DNA of 64,000 bases from contig JAUCBJ010007030.1 of NCBI GenBank assembly GCA_032718475.1, positions 96,834 to 160,833 of the forward strand. Direction: 5' to 3'. The translations under genes were made by a program, and so were the position numbers. The notes under the pieces are model-generated. The model saw only the letters and a program-made list of their open reading frames with translations, was not told the DNA's origin and made no database searches. Source of the DNA: Nemertoderma westbladi (lineage: Eukaryota; Xenacoelomorpha; Nemertodermatida; Nemertodermatidae). This document shows positions 1 through 10,389 of this stretch, in pieces. Every line of letters starts with the position of its first letter. Position 1 is the stretch's first letter.

Positions 1-120
1 CCATCTGCGACACCGTTTTTGTAAAAGATGCGCCATTAAATTTGACTAATTCCCAGAAAAACATTTGGCAGATACATAATGTGGTTGTGCAGTTTTACAG
101 TAATTATAATATATGGCAGA

Positions 121-176
121 GGGGGGGGGGGGGGGGGGGGGGGTTCTTTCGCCCCGGCGGGGGGCAATTGCCCCCC
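121..176. repeat. poly-G tract and 18-bp palindrome
   Basis: A run of 23 G (121-143) is followed by a perfect palindrome GGGGGG-CAATTG-CCCCCC at 159-176. This looks like the end of a dispersed repeat; I cannot name the family. The flanking first 120 bases show nothing recognisable. Confidence 0.6.
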
Positions 177-195
177 GTCTCGTACGCCTATGTGA

Positions 196-727
196 GCACA
201 ACTATAGTTCAGCTTTGAGGTGATTTATAAATAAGCTGAAGAATAACGGTGTCCCTTTCCCTTTCCCTTTCCGTAAAACGTCTAGTATGCAATCGTAAGG
301 AGCAGATAATTGCCCATTTGATCGAACACAGGATTTTACGGAGCTCTACACAGTCTAATTACTCAAATTAATGATAAATTTTCCACTGAACCCTAACGCC
401 AATAGTTTAATCCATAATGCACTTATATCTACACTATAAACGGCTTTACGCAGATCAATAAATGCACAATAAAGTTAATTGCTATTGCCCGAAAGAAAAT
501 GATCGATCAAGGATTTTAAGATTAGCATTTGGTCTACAATGGAATAGCCTGGTCTGAAACCACCTTGCGACTCCAATGTAATACCGAATGCGTCGGCCAA
601 CCATTGTAGACAACGATTTATTATAGATGTAAACAATTTACCGAAACACTCTATAGAGTAAAAGCTTTGCACCTTTTTTTTTAACAATGGGGCAACAATT
701 CCTAATGCTTTCTTGTGGGGAAGTTAT
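196..727 (-). pseudogene. non-LTR retrotransposon reverse transcriptase fragment, broken
   Basis: Read on the minus strand this fragment carries RT landmarks in order: a segment like GIVAPLLKK, then FGKLFTSIIN, then GGFRPGYSIVDQ, an in-frame stop, then the motif A remnant CAFIDLRKAVYSVD (catalytic D present), and after frame shifts the motif B/C approach TPLFFSLFIN. It is therefore an RT core of about 170 residues with several stops and frame changes. It overlaps the start of the Penelope-like element near 720-727, so the two abut. Clade is unclear; it is not the same family as the other non-LTR copies in the window. Inactive. Confidence 0.7.
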
Positions 728-3565
728 GAGTCGCTATTTAGATACAGCAAATGGACGAGTTGCGTCCAACCAACGATTCCGTGATTTGGACCCCTCCCAC
801 CCTCAATCTACGAATCCATTTCCCATTCTGCAGGCACCAGTAAATAACCTTTCTAAAATACTCCTCAACCAGGACCAGAGAGACTTGCTCGGATTGGGGT
901 TCACTTTCATTCCATACCATGGTACCGCACCCTCTGATGTTCTAGAGGCTAAGATTGATGTAGCCTCAGCAGCAACGAAAATTAGAACTAGATTTCGAAA
1001 ATTGGTTAATCCACCTATGGATGAACAATCAGCAACGCCCCCTCAAACATCTGGCCAACTGCATCGTGCCACCGAAATCCCTGTAGCATCAAACACTTCT
1101 GCTACTCCCAAGGTTAGTACTGCCACGCAACTATCTCATACTCGTTCGCAACCGACAACGGCCCGCAAAAAACTATTCCCAGCCGCGAATACAGATGCTT
1201 ATGAACCAACACCCCTTGTTGAAGTAATACAAGAGCTCAACAGAGCGAATCAACAGCCGGCTCCACGGACCCGACCCCGGGTAGAGTGCAGTTTGCACCC
1301 AGATTTTCCTTTGCAACTTGACCGCCGAGCTGGAGTTCTCATTCCTGACACACCTTCTTCGCGCACCCGTTCGAGAACAGCACAGGATTCAGTTAACTAC
1401 AATCTGCGAGGTAAGAGTAATTCTAGACTTAACGCCATCCCGCAGTCACCCCCTATTGCTGTTAAACCTCCTGATCCCCCTCACTTTAGCCATCCCCGTT
1501 GGGTAGCGTCATCTGTAGACAGCGTTTCTGTTGAGAATATTATTTCTGGCTTGCACAGAGCAGTGCGAAGGGTCAATGTAGATAAACTTAATGAGGATGT
1601 ACGCCCTAATATCACCCCAGCACAGCAGTTGGCTCTCAAACAGCTCCGAAATAACAAGAATTTAGCATTCCTTAAAGGTGACAAAACTGCTAATATTATT
1701 TTTTATTGGATAAATCTGCTAAGGAATATGAGATCCTTCGAATTTTGGGTGATAAGAAAACATATGAGAAACTACGCAAAGACCCTACTGCACGATGTCG
1801 TGTTGAATGCCGATCGTTATTAGATTCCCTTGCTATTGGGAACCAACGGCTTCGCCATCACCTCTTCCCTAATACCTTCACTACCGGCCATATCTTTATA
1901 ACTCTTAAAGACCATAAACCACGTGACGAATGGGTAACCCACCCTAATGGTGCCCTAATCCCAAAAGGTAGACCTATTATATCTAATACGGACGCATTTT
2001 TTAAACCCTTATCCAAAATGATGCACTACTACCTGCACCCTTTAGTTACTACTGCCGATAACTATCTAAAAAGCTCTTTGGATCTCAAACAAACCATGCC
2101 TACAACAACTAATAATTCCCATTTTACTTTAGTTACTATTGATGTAATCGACATGTTTACCGCCATCCCTCATGAATTGGGTATTGAGGCTACCATGCAT
2201 GCACTTTCGGAGGATCCTACGTTACCTGAACGTTCTATTTTTACACCAACTCAACTCGCAGCAATTTTACGGTTTCTTTTATACCACAACTTTTTCTGTT
2301 ACCAGAATATGTACTACCTGCAAATCGCAGGAGCACCTATGGGCGGTCACCACAGTAGTGATTATTCTATAATCAGTTCGTACAAAGTACTCAAGAGGGC
2401 GTTAACTATTTCGCTACGGACTCCTTCATTCTTTCGTACTCTGGTGGATGATAGTTTCGCAATTTACGATGAGCGACTAACTGATCAGTATTTCGAGTTC
2501 ATGAAGACCGCATTCAATTCAGCGTGCAGGAATTTATATAATAGTGATGCCATCCAATTTACAATGGAGTACTCCCATGCTAGTGTCGACTACCTCGATC
2601 TAACGATAGCTGCTAATGCCTACACCCTTAGAACTCGTTTATTTAGAAAACCAATGGCTAATAAACTACCTATTATGTACTCTAGTTTCCACCATAAACC
2701 TACGTTACGGGCAGTGGTGAAATCGGAAATTTTGCGTATTCGCCGTTTAACTGACTCAAACCATTTGTTCACATGTTATAAACACCAGTACCTCGAGTTG
2801 TGTGAGAATCGAGGCTATCCGCTGGATTTCCTCCTCTCCCTCCATGCATCAAACCCAACACCTCTTGGTCCAGTGCCGATCACGCAGCAGCCGTCTTTAC
2901 CAACAGAGGGGGATGGTCCATCAGCACCCCAAAATTTGAAGACTACATCGAATGGGCCAAAATACACCTCTATATATCTCCCTACGACCCCACAGTTCCT
3001 GCCTGTCCTAGCGCCCGTTATCCGCAAATATAATGCTGACTTGCGTTCGCTAGGTATTAGTGTCCAAACGGTCCCGCGTAACCTCCCATCGTTAGGTAAA
3101 CTGTTGATCACCAAGTCCGAGCCAACTCTGCCTCTTGGTAATCACTCTTGCAATGGGCCTCGTTGCAAATGCTGCTCGGCCGTTCTAGACCAGCGCCGGA
3201 CACCATGGGGTGACCCCATCCATGGGAGATTTAACTGCAAATCATTTAATGTGATATATTTTATCAAATGTAAACTGCATCCACACTTGTGGTATCTTGG
3301 CCAGACAGAACAGCGTTTACATGAGCGCCTCCGAGGTCACCGTAGTGCCATAAATGAAGCAGCTGTCAAGGGGCTAGGAGTCGATTTATCGAGTCCTGAA
3401 GTCTTGCTACTGCAACACTTTGTTATTTGTGGGATCGGTGCGCTCAATATTACATGTTCTAAAAGGTTTACTAACCACGAGCGTAGGATTCATTTTGAAG
3501 CGGTTCTGATTAACTTGCATCGCCCCCCACTTATCACTGTAGTTCCCCGTATTGGTCTGTACTAA
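726..3565 (+). pseudogene. Penelope-like RT/GIY-YIG polyprotein, one frameshift
   Basis: The first part (ATG 726 to about 1700) contains the PLE N-terminal motif LLGLGFTFIP and the block KNLAFLKGDKTANIIF. The frame then changes at the T-run near 1699-1705 and continues with LDKSAKEYEIL to the stop at 3565. In the second part (about 619 residues) I see RT motif A (TIDVIDMF, residues 144-151), motif B (GAPMGGHH, 209-216) and motif C (LVDDSF, 246-251). A Cys cluster (SCNGPRCKCC, 481-490) precedes the GIY-YIG-type nuclease (NVIYFIKC to WYLGQT, 515-534), with Arg 541, His 545 and a late catalytic-type Glu 598 (IHFEAV). Apart from the single-base frame change the catalytic residues look intact, so the copy is fairly young. 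The ATG at 726 is preferred because sequence upstream belongs to the minus-strand RT fragment. Confidence 0.85.
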
Positions 3566-4242
3566 AACATGTGAACTTTGTTTTGTATATTCTACTTAGG
3601 ATTTTGTATTAATCAGTTTGGTTTTATTTTATATCTTATTGTTTTGCTAACTATGTGGCTCGTCCCACATGCCCGCCTTAATGATAATTTCACCTCCAGT
3701 CATACAGCTGCTATTTGCTTTTTGAATAGCTGGCCCCTCTGGATATTTACCCTATGGCGTAGTTAGTATTACTCAATCATTCTGTTAGTTTTATTTAATT
3801 AATTTTAAAGATTTTATTACTGCTTTTATTTCTGAGGTTTTTATACACATGTCATTCGTATACACTATATCACTGTTGTTTTATTATTTTATCAGCCTTT
3901 ATTTGTTTTTATAGATATTCTACTTAATAGCAGGATAGGGTACACCATTGGTTTAGTTTTTATTTACTATTAATTTTTTAAAAGTTTTTAACATTTTAAT
4001 ACCTTTATTTTAAATTTTGATTTGAGTTAGTTTTGGTGCATTATGAATTTCCGATATAATTTCAAACCATGCTCAACTTCTTCTACCGGTCTGCCACTTT
4101 ACACAGCTAATATCTTTATTAAAATAGTCATAACTACTGTACACTATACAGTACCATAACGGTATCGGTTTTGTATATATCTTTGTAGGTTTTGAATTGG
4201 TTGTTTTAGTTAAATTATATTAATATTGTGTTTAAAATAATA
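3566..4242 (+). other. AT-rich 3' region of the Penelope-like element
   Basis: Between the stop codon and the hammerhead motif there is no convincing coding sequence; it is T-rich on the plus strand. I treat it as the untranslated 3' part of the element. Confidence 0.5.
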
Positions 4243-4285
4243 TACCACTGAAGACGCGCGGGAAGCGTGAAATAGCTATATGGTA
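4243..4285 (+). ncRNA. hammerhead-like ribozyme motif (type I, palindromic stem III) in PLE 3' end
   Basis: The core reads CTGAAGA (4248-4254), a stem II of GCGC / GCGT around GGGAA, then GAAA (4269-4272). Flanking TACCA (4243-4247) and TGGTA (4281-4285) pair as stem I. Stem III is the self-complementary ATAGCTAT (4272-4279), with A4280 at the expected cleavage position. A loopless palindromic stem III suits a dimeric hammerhead, as described for Penelope-like elements. One deviation: an extra C sits between CTGAAGA and stem II. The second site at 8898 has the same extra C and a covarying stem III. Confidence 0.6.
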
Positions 4286-4350
4286 AACTAACAATATTTT
4301 ATATTAGCCGTGGCTCAAGACCCTTACTCGTCATTAATATTTATAATTTA

Positions 4351-6520
4351 GGTACAATAAATTAGCGTCCCTCTCTATAACAACCGTAGGTACAATAAAT
4401 TAGCGTCCCTTTCTATAACAACCGTAGCTACAATAAATTAGCGTCCCTTTCTATAACAAACGTAGGTACAATAAATTAGCGTCCCTTTCTATAACAACCA
4501 TAGGTACAATAAATTAGCGTCCCTCTCTATAACAAACGTAGGTACAATAAATTAGCGTTCCTCTCTATAACAAACGTAGGTACAATAAATTAGCGTTCCT
4601 CTCTATAACAAACGTAGGTACAATAAATTAGCTTCCCTCTCTATAACAACCGTAGGTACAACAAATTAGCGTCCCTTTCTATAACAAACGTAGGTACAAT
4701 AAATTAGCGTCCCTTTCTATAACAACCGTAGGTACAATAAATTAGCGCCCCTCTCTATAACAAACGTAGGTACAATAAATTAGCGTTCCTCTCTATAACA
4801 AACGTAGGTACAATAAAGTAGCTTCCCTCTCTATAACAACCGTAGGTACAATAAACTAGCGTCCCTCTCTATAACAACCGTAGGTACAATAAATTAGCTT
4901 CCCTCTCTATAACAACCGTAGGTACAACAAATTAGCGTCCCTTTCTATAACAAACGTAGGTACAATAAATTAGCGTCCCTTTCTATAACAACCGTAGGTA
5001 CAATAAATTAGCGTCCCTCTCTATAACAAACGTAGGTACAATAAATTAGCGTTCCTCTCTATAACAACCGTAGGTACAATAAATTAGCGTCCCTTTCTAT
5101 AACAAACGTAGGTACAATAAATTAGCGTCCCTTTCTATAACAACCGTAGGTACAATAAATTAGCGTCCCTCTCTATAACAAACGTAGGTACAATAAATTA
5201 GCGTTCCTCTCTATAACAACCGTAGGTACAATAAATTAGTGTCCCTCTCTATAACAACCGTAGGTACAATAAATTAGTGTCCCTCTCTATAACAACCGTA
5301 GGTACAATAAATTAGCGTCCCTTTCTATAACAAACGTAGGTACAATAAATTAGCGTCCCTTTCTATAACAACCGTAGGTACAATAAATTAGCGTCCCTTT
5401 CTATAACAAACGTAGGTACAATAAATTAGCGTCCCTTTCTATAACAAACGTAGGTACAATAAATTAGCGTCCCTTTCTATAACAAACGTAGGTACAATAA
5501 ATTAGCGTCCCTTTCTATAACAACCGTAGGTACAATAAATTAGCGTCCCTTTCTATAACAAACGTAGGTACAATAAATTAGCGTCCCTTTCTATAACAAC
5601 CATAGGTACTATAAATTAGCGTCCCTCTCTATAACAAACGTAGGTATAATAAATTAGCGTCCCTTTCTATAACAACCGTAGGTACAATAAATTAGCGTCC
5701 CTTTCTATAACAAACGTAGGTACAATAAATTAGCGTCCCTTTCTATAACAAACGTAGGTACAATAAATTAGCTCCCTTTCTATAACAAACGTAGGTACAA
5801 TAAATTAGCGTCCCTCTCTATAACAACCGTAGGTACAATAAATTAGCGTCCCTCTCTATAACAACCGTAGGTACAATAAATTAGCGTCCCTTTCTATAAC
5901 AAACGTAGGTACAATAAATTAGCGTCCCTTTCTATAACAAACGTAGGTACAATAAATTAGCGTCCCTTTCTATAACAAACGTAGGTACAATAAATTAGCG
6001 TCCCTCTCTATAACAACCGTAGGTACAATAAATTAGCGTCCCTTTCTATAACAAACGTAGGTACAATAAATTAGCGTCCCTTTCTATAACAAACATAGGT
6101 ACAATAAATTAGCGTCCCTCTCTATAACAAACGTAGGTACAATAAATTAGCGTCCCTTTCTATAACAAACGTAGGTACAATAAATTAGCGTCCCTTTCTA
6201 TAACAAACATAGGTACAATAAATTAGCGTCCCTTTCTATAACAAACATAGGTACAATAAATTAGCGTCCCTCTCTATAACAAACGTAGGTACAATAAATT
6301 AGCGTCCCTTTCTATAACAAACGTAGGTACAATAAATTAGCTTCCCTCTCTATAACAACCGTAGGTACAATAAATTAGCGTCCCTCTCTATAACAACCGT
6401 AGGTACAATAAATTAGCGTCCCTCTCTATAACAAACGTAGGTACAATAAATTAGCTTCCCTCTCTATAACAACCGTAGCTACAATAAATCAGCGTCCCTC
6501 TCTATAACAAGCGTAGGTAC
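4351..6520. repeat. 38-bp minisatellite, about 57 units
   Basis: The unit runs GGTACAATAAATTAGCGTCC then CTYTCTATAACAAMCGTA, 38 bp. Units differ mainly at two places, CTCTCT versus CTTTCT and AACC versus AAAC, plus scattered changes (GCTTCC, GCGTTC, one 1-base deletion near 5770). The array starts 11 bases after the PLE 3' end and stops at the degenerate last unit near 6520. It has no open frame and no sign of function. Confidence 0.95.
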
Positions 6521-6661
6521 ATTGATTTCAATATTACAATATTGATTTCCTATCATTAGCGCTAAAATTATCGTTGGGTCGGTGTATTGGAGTACCTGTG
6601 TTACAAAAACTAGATTCATGTGCGTTTATATAAGAATCACGAAATTCTTAATTATTTTCCA

Positions 6662-6733
6662 GAACGACTTTGATTTAGTGGTAGAGTTTCAGCTTGTATG
6701 CTGTACTGAGGAATTCGAAACGTTTGTCAGACA
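6662..6733 (+). repeat. tRNA-like relic, possibly a tRNA-derived SINE head
   Basis: TGATTTAGTGGTAGAG fits a Pol III A box with the D-arm. It is followed by an imperfect anticodon-like hairpin and GAATTCGAAAC, a decayed B box. Arrangement and spacing resemble tRNA-Ala, but the stems are poor, so this is a relic or SINE head and not a working tRNA gene. The stretch 6734-6935 holds nothing recognisable. Confidence 0.4.
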
Positions 6734-6934
6734 GTAAGGCATAAGAGTCATAATTTCGTAATTTCCGCCAATTCTTTAACGCACTACTAAAATTACAATT
6801 ATCATTAAATCATATTGAACCACTACTTGGGCTTTAGAGCCTTGATCAATATGGCACACACTTTCAGTATTTTTATTCGACATTTTAATTCATCTTGATG
6901 TTCTTATGAATTTATTCATGAGATAAATTATTAA

Positions 6935-7050
6935 ATACGCGAGAAACATATTAAACTCGCGAGAAAATTATTATTCTCGCGAGATAAATGATTAAACTCG
7001 CGAGATAAATGATTAAACTCGCGAGATAAGCGATTAAACTCACGAGAAAA
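6935..7050. repeat. ~21-bp tandem repeat (CTCGCGAGATAAATGATTAAA type)
   Basis: Five to six imperfect copies of a unit containing the palindrome CTCGCGAG and an AT-rich half. 7051-7290 holds nothing further that I can identify. Confidence 0.75.
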
Positions 7051-7289
7051 TTTTTAGTAGCGGAACAATTATTAACCACATGTTCAAGCATACCATCCTT
7101 TGAGCTGATGATCATGCGATTCAATAATCATTCATGCCAAATTTCACAAGAATTAGTTAATTTTTAGAAAAGCCTTTGCATATTTAAATTTAAAATTTGC
7201 ATTCATCAGAAAATGCATTTAAAGTTTATACTAAGGGTATTTCTGTCCTATGAATTGTTAGAATGCACACAACCCCACTGAAAATTTTA

Positions 7290-7930
7290 TTGCAAGGGTT
7301 TTCCGGGTTGGTAGTATCATTTCTAAAGTCCGTTTACTCATTTGACAGAGTGATGTCTGTCTGTCATTCCTGTCCGTCTGTCCATCAAAATATAACCGGC
7401 AGCTGAACAGACAAACAGACAATGTGGATGACAACAAACATGAAAACTGACATCGGAAATGAAATCACCAACCATGAAAACCCCCATTACAAAGTTTTTA
7501 GCTAGTTGGTATGCATTCCTATTACTTCGACAGGCAGATCGCTGGACAGACAGACAGACATAGTAGGTTTTGTTAAAAGTGAAAACTGACATCGGAAATG
7601 AAATCAGCAACCAGTTTACCCCCATAACAAAACTTTTATCTAGTTGGAATGCTTTCCTTATATTTTGACAGACAGACTGAAATGAAATCAGCGACCAAAA
7701 AACCCACAACAAAGAAGTTTAGGATAGGTGGTATGATGTCCTTATTTTTTTACAGACAGATCGTCGGACAGATCGACAGACTGATAGACAGACACAGAGA
7801 CATAATAGTTTTAGTTAAAAGTGAAAACTGACGTTTGGAATGAAATCAGCGACCAGGAAAACCCCCATAGTATAACTTTTACCTAGAAAGAATGCTTTTG
7901 TTACATTTTGACAGACAAACCGTCAGAAAC
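7290..7930. repeat. diverged tandem repeats with CAGACAGA tracts
   Basis: At least four diverged units start near 7440, 7581, 7678 and 7820. They share GAAAACTGACATCGGAAATG, an AACCCCCAT block and a CAGACAGA microsatellite, with a partial unit near 7290. The period is roughly 100-160 bp. A related single unit lies at 30835-30965 next to a non-LTR copy. Short open frames here are repeat translations and not genes. Confidence 0.7.
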
Positions 7931-8099
7931 ACAATGCCAGTCAGACACTTTTCACAGACACTTAGAGTAAGGTTAACTTTATCACTCATAACTTTTGAAC
8001 TACATTAGCTATTAACAAACGGTTTGAAGTTTTGACATCCTCATAAAAATCTGCACTAGAGTGGATTGTAATTGAAAAATCGATTTTTTTCTGAAATAG

Positions 8100-8410
8100 T
8101 CAAACCCCCCATCATTAAGTCATCAACAAAGTCTAGGTCAGTTTAGGCAATGGACTGGACTTCCTCCATTTCTGGAGACAGTAGGTGGTGGTGGTGTTAC
8201 CATCATCCCATCGCCATTATGATCTAAGAACATGAGTAGAACATAGTCAACCACATCGTCTGTCTGTTGGCTGAAGTTATTATTAGTTTGAAAGTTTGAA
8301 TCTTCTCCCATTTTTAGTTTCCGATATGACCAATGGAAGGAACCATTAGTGGTAGAAAGTTCGTTTTCTGATGTTTGTATATGTACTGAAATTGATTTAG
8401 CACACAGCAT
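8100..8410 (-). pseudogene. family A non-LTR RT fragment
   Basis: On the minus strand the frame gives VVDYVLLMFLDHNGDG followed by MMVTPPPP. This matches the family A segment VVDYVLRMSLDHHNDDG / VMITPPT that lies between RT motifs B and C in the copies at 31.7 kb and 44.5 kb. Only this internal piece is kept, followed by a decayed DFVDD-type motif near 8130. Inactive. Confidence 0.7.
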
Positions 8411-8731
8411 TAAGGCACTGATTACGACATCACATCATGTAGACTGCTTATACTTAAAGTTAGACACATACTTTGGAGCAGTTGTTTCAAGCAAATTGAT
8501 TCTAATGTTCGGTTAGGACTTGTGTTTCTGTTTCTGATAGGCATCAAATACAATTTTGTTTCTCTATATCATTGAAAAATTTACAATAATATTCCTACTT
8601 TTTATTTTATTTTTGTCACTAATAATAACTAATATTAATAATAATTTCGTCAGCCACACAAAATAATGTTTAAACACCGGATATACCGGAATGACATCTT
8701 TCGGGGCGTATTCGTTATGAAATAATTAAAT
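8411..8731. other. no recognisable feature
   Basis: AT-rich sequence without a coding signal, tandem repeat or recognised element. Confidence 0.5.
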
Positions 8732-8998
8732 ATTAAGTTGGTCTATGAGGGTCTTCGTCGCCGGGTTGTAAAAACAAAATACATAGACAATTCCTTTTCT
8801 CCGAACTAACTATTATGCTTAATTACTTACGTTGTATGTGCTTTTTACTATTTTATTTTCTATTGTAAATTATTTGATATAATGTTTCATTAATAATTAA
8901 TCCCTGAAGACGGCCGGGAGGCCGAAATACGTATTGGATAAAAATGAAAAAATACTTTTTTATAACCCGGCGGCGAAGACCCTCATAGACCAATTTAA
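8732..8998 (+). mobile_element. 267-bp inverted-repeat element carrying a hammerhead-like motif
   Basis: Arms of about 40 bp at 8732-8772 and 8956-8998 are reverse complements with few mismatches; both contain GGTCTATGAGGGTCTTCG. A hammerhead-like motif (8898-8942) lies near the right arm. The right arm resembles the terminus of the Penelope-like element at 4300-4339 (CCG-GGC-AAGACCCT). It is probably a short non-autonomous Penelope-derived or retrozyme-like unit. It has no coding capacity. Confidence 0.65.
8898..8942 (+). ncRNA. second hammerhead-like ribozyme motif
   Basis: CTGAAGA (8904-8910), one extra C, stem II GGCC-GGGA-GGCC (8912-8923), GAAA (8924-8927), palindromic stem III ATACGTAT (8927-8934), T8935 at the cleavage position. 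Stem I is ATCC (8900-8903) with GGAT (8936-8939). Compared with 4243-4285 both stem II and stem III differ but remain paired, which is covariation in favour of structure. Confidence 0.6.
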
Positions 8999-9029
8999 AT
9001 CCTTACACAAAATAATGGTACAGTTTAGT

Positions 9030-9292
9030 TATTCTGAAACAGAAAGGATTCCTTTCTGATTCTTCCTGATTTTCTTTTCGGAACTGACCTGATGAAAATG
9101 CACGAACATTATTAAAGCTTTCAGATAAAGGTAATGGCTAATTTCACGAACCTATTGCAAATGTAGTTTTTCTTAGTAATTTAAGTAATTTGAGTAGACA
9201 TTGCGTAAATCTGCGAGTTAATACTCGAATAATTATTCCCAATATTCGAATATGTGTAGAGGTTTGTGAGGAATCCTTTCTGTTCCAGAATA
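9030..9292. mobile_element. small terminal-inverted-repeat element (MITE-like)
   Basis: A 24-bp arm at 9030-9053 (TATTCTGAAACAGAAAGG...) is repeated in inverse orientation at 9269-9292 with one mismatch, enclosing ~215 bp of AT-rich sequence without coding signal. No clear target duplication was found. Confidence 0.55.
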
Positions 9293-9905
9293 TCTAATCT
9301 TTGTGACATAACTGTTGGAAATTTCGCATTTATTTTAGCAGGAAGGCCTGTTGATAAACAATAATGTTTTGAATGTTTTGCTGAAGCGTTGGTTCTGAAA
9401 TATGCTTGCGTTGTAATGGTAGTGAATAGTATAATAATTTTGAATCATTTTGAAAAATACTAATCATTAGGACAATTATGCGATAAATCATCAATACACT
9501 TTACATAACTGTTTTTTTTTCTACAAGGTCAAATATAAACTCACCAATACACATTTCCTGCAATTTGGATACCGTTAATTTTTTGATGTAAAGTGTGACT
9601 CAATTGCCAATAAACGCGAATGACATCATCCCATCCACTAGTGACTGCTAACAAAACACCAATGATGTGCAGCTTGTGCCACGGTGTGTCAACCTCATCG
9701 TCTATGACAGTTAATACAAACTGAAGTTAACACCCCCCCCCCACCCCCCATTGAATCATTGAAACTATTTACAAACAATTGTTACACGATTTCATTATTA
9801 ATGTATTTGCTGGAAGTGCAGACACTGCAAAACTGGCGATCCGATGCAACATGCATCTACAACATGCAGGATGCAGCAGGTTAATTAACCGCATCGCATA
9901 CTATA
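9293..9905. other. no recognisable feature; one C-rich tract
   Basis: Contains a C/A homopolymer-like tract at about 9731-9748. No coding or repeat signal seen. Confidence 0.5.
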
Positions 9906-10331
9906 CACCAACTCCTGAAATATGTTGTGGTTATTCTGGCACATGCTCCCCCCACCCCTCCCCCCAAAAATATTTCTACAAATCTTAAAGATATATTTAT
10001 GAAATTTGAAATAGGGATAGTTTCACGTAACTCCTCCTGACTGGGTGAGTCAGAATTTTGATTTTTGCTCTCATTTTTTAGCTACAAGCGTTTAAAAAAA
10101 AGGTCTCTCCAACTATATTGCACCAGTTACACCGCAGTTATTCTTCAACCTTACAGCGAATTTGTTGGTACTGTTAGAAAGCTTGCCATGCAACAATTCC
10201 AAATATGTAACACAATCTGAATTTCATCGAATAATAGCTGAGATATGGGCATCCGAAAGTTGCATGGTTTTGCATCTGCGTAAGGCTATTTTATTCTATT
10301 AAATAAGACACTATTATTCTAGAACATTTTG
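9906..10331 (+). mobile_element. copy of the CACCATGTCCTGG long-TIR family, internally deleted
   Basis: Starts CACCAACTCCTGAAATATG after TA and continues with TTATTCTGGCACATG, a C-rich tract, TGGGTGAGTCAGAATTTT, TTTTTAGCTACAAGCGTTTA. This is the same order as the left arm of the element at 58966-59696. The far end GACACTATTATTCTAGAAC matches that element's right end. About 300 bp of the middle is missing. Any open frame across it is accidental. Confidence 0.65.
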
Positions 10332-10389
10332 TTTAAGTATGTATATCTACGTAATAGTATGATTAAAGAGGCATTGCATTGTTGCCCGT

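Larger units (their letters stand above)
720..4339 (+). mobile_element. Penelope-like element (EN+ PLE), 5'-truncated or short at its 5' end
   Basis: One frameshifted frame encodes an N-terminal PLE segment, an RT and a C-terminal GIY-YIG nuclease (726-3565). A ~680-base AT-rich 3' region follows, with a hammerhead-like ribozyme motif (4243-4285) and a terminal segment containing CAAGACCCTTACTCG. That terminal segment resembles the flank of a second hammerhead element at 8956-8998 (GAAGACCCTCATAG). Hammerheads in terminal repeats are known for Penelope-like elements. No second (5') terminal repeat is seen upstream, where the sequence passes into the unrelated RT fragment. The 3' end lies about 11 bases from the first unit of the 38-bp minisatellite. 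Confidence 0.8.

Noticed and set aside
4351-6520. CRISPR-like array
   Set aside because: Contiguous 38-bp units without unique spacers; eukaryotic minisatellite.
7338-7831. Open frames over the CAGACAGA repeats
   Set aside because: Repeat translations in both strands without domain.
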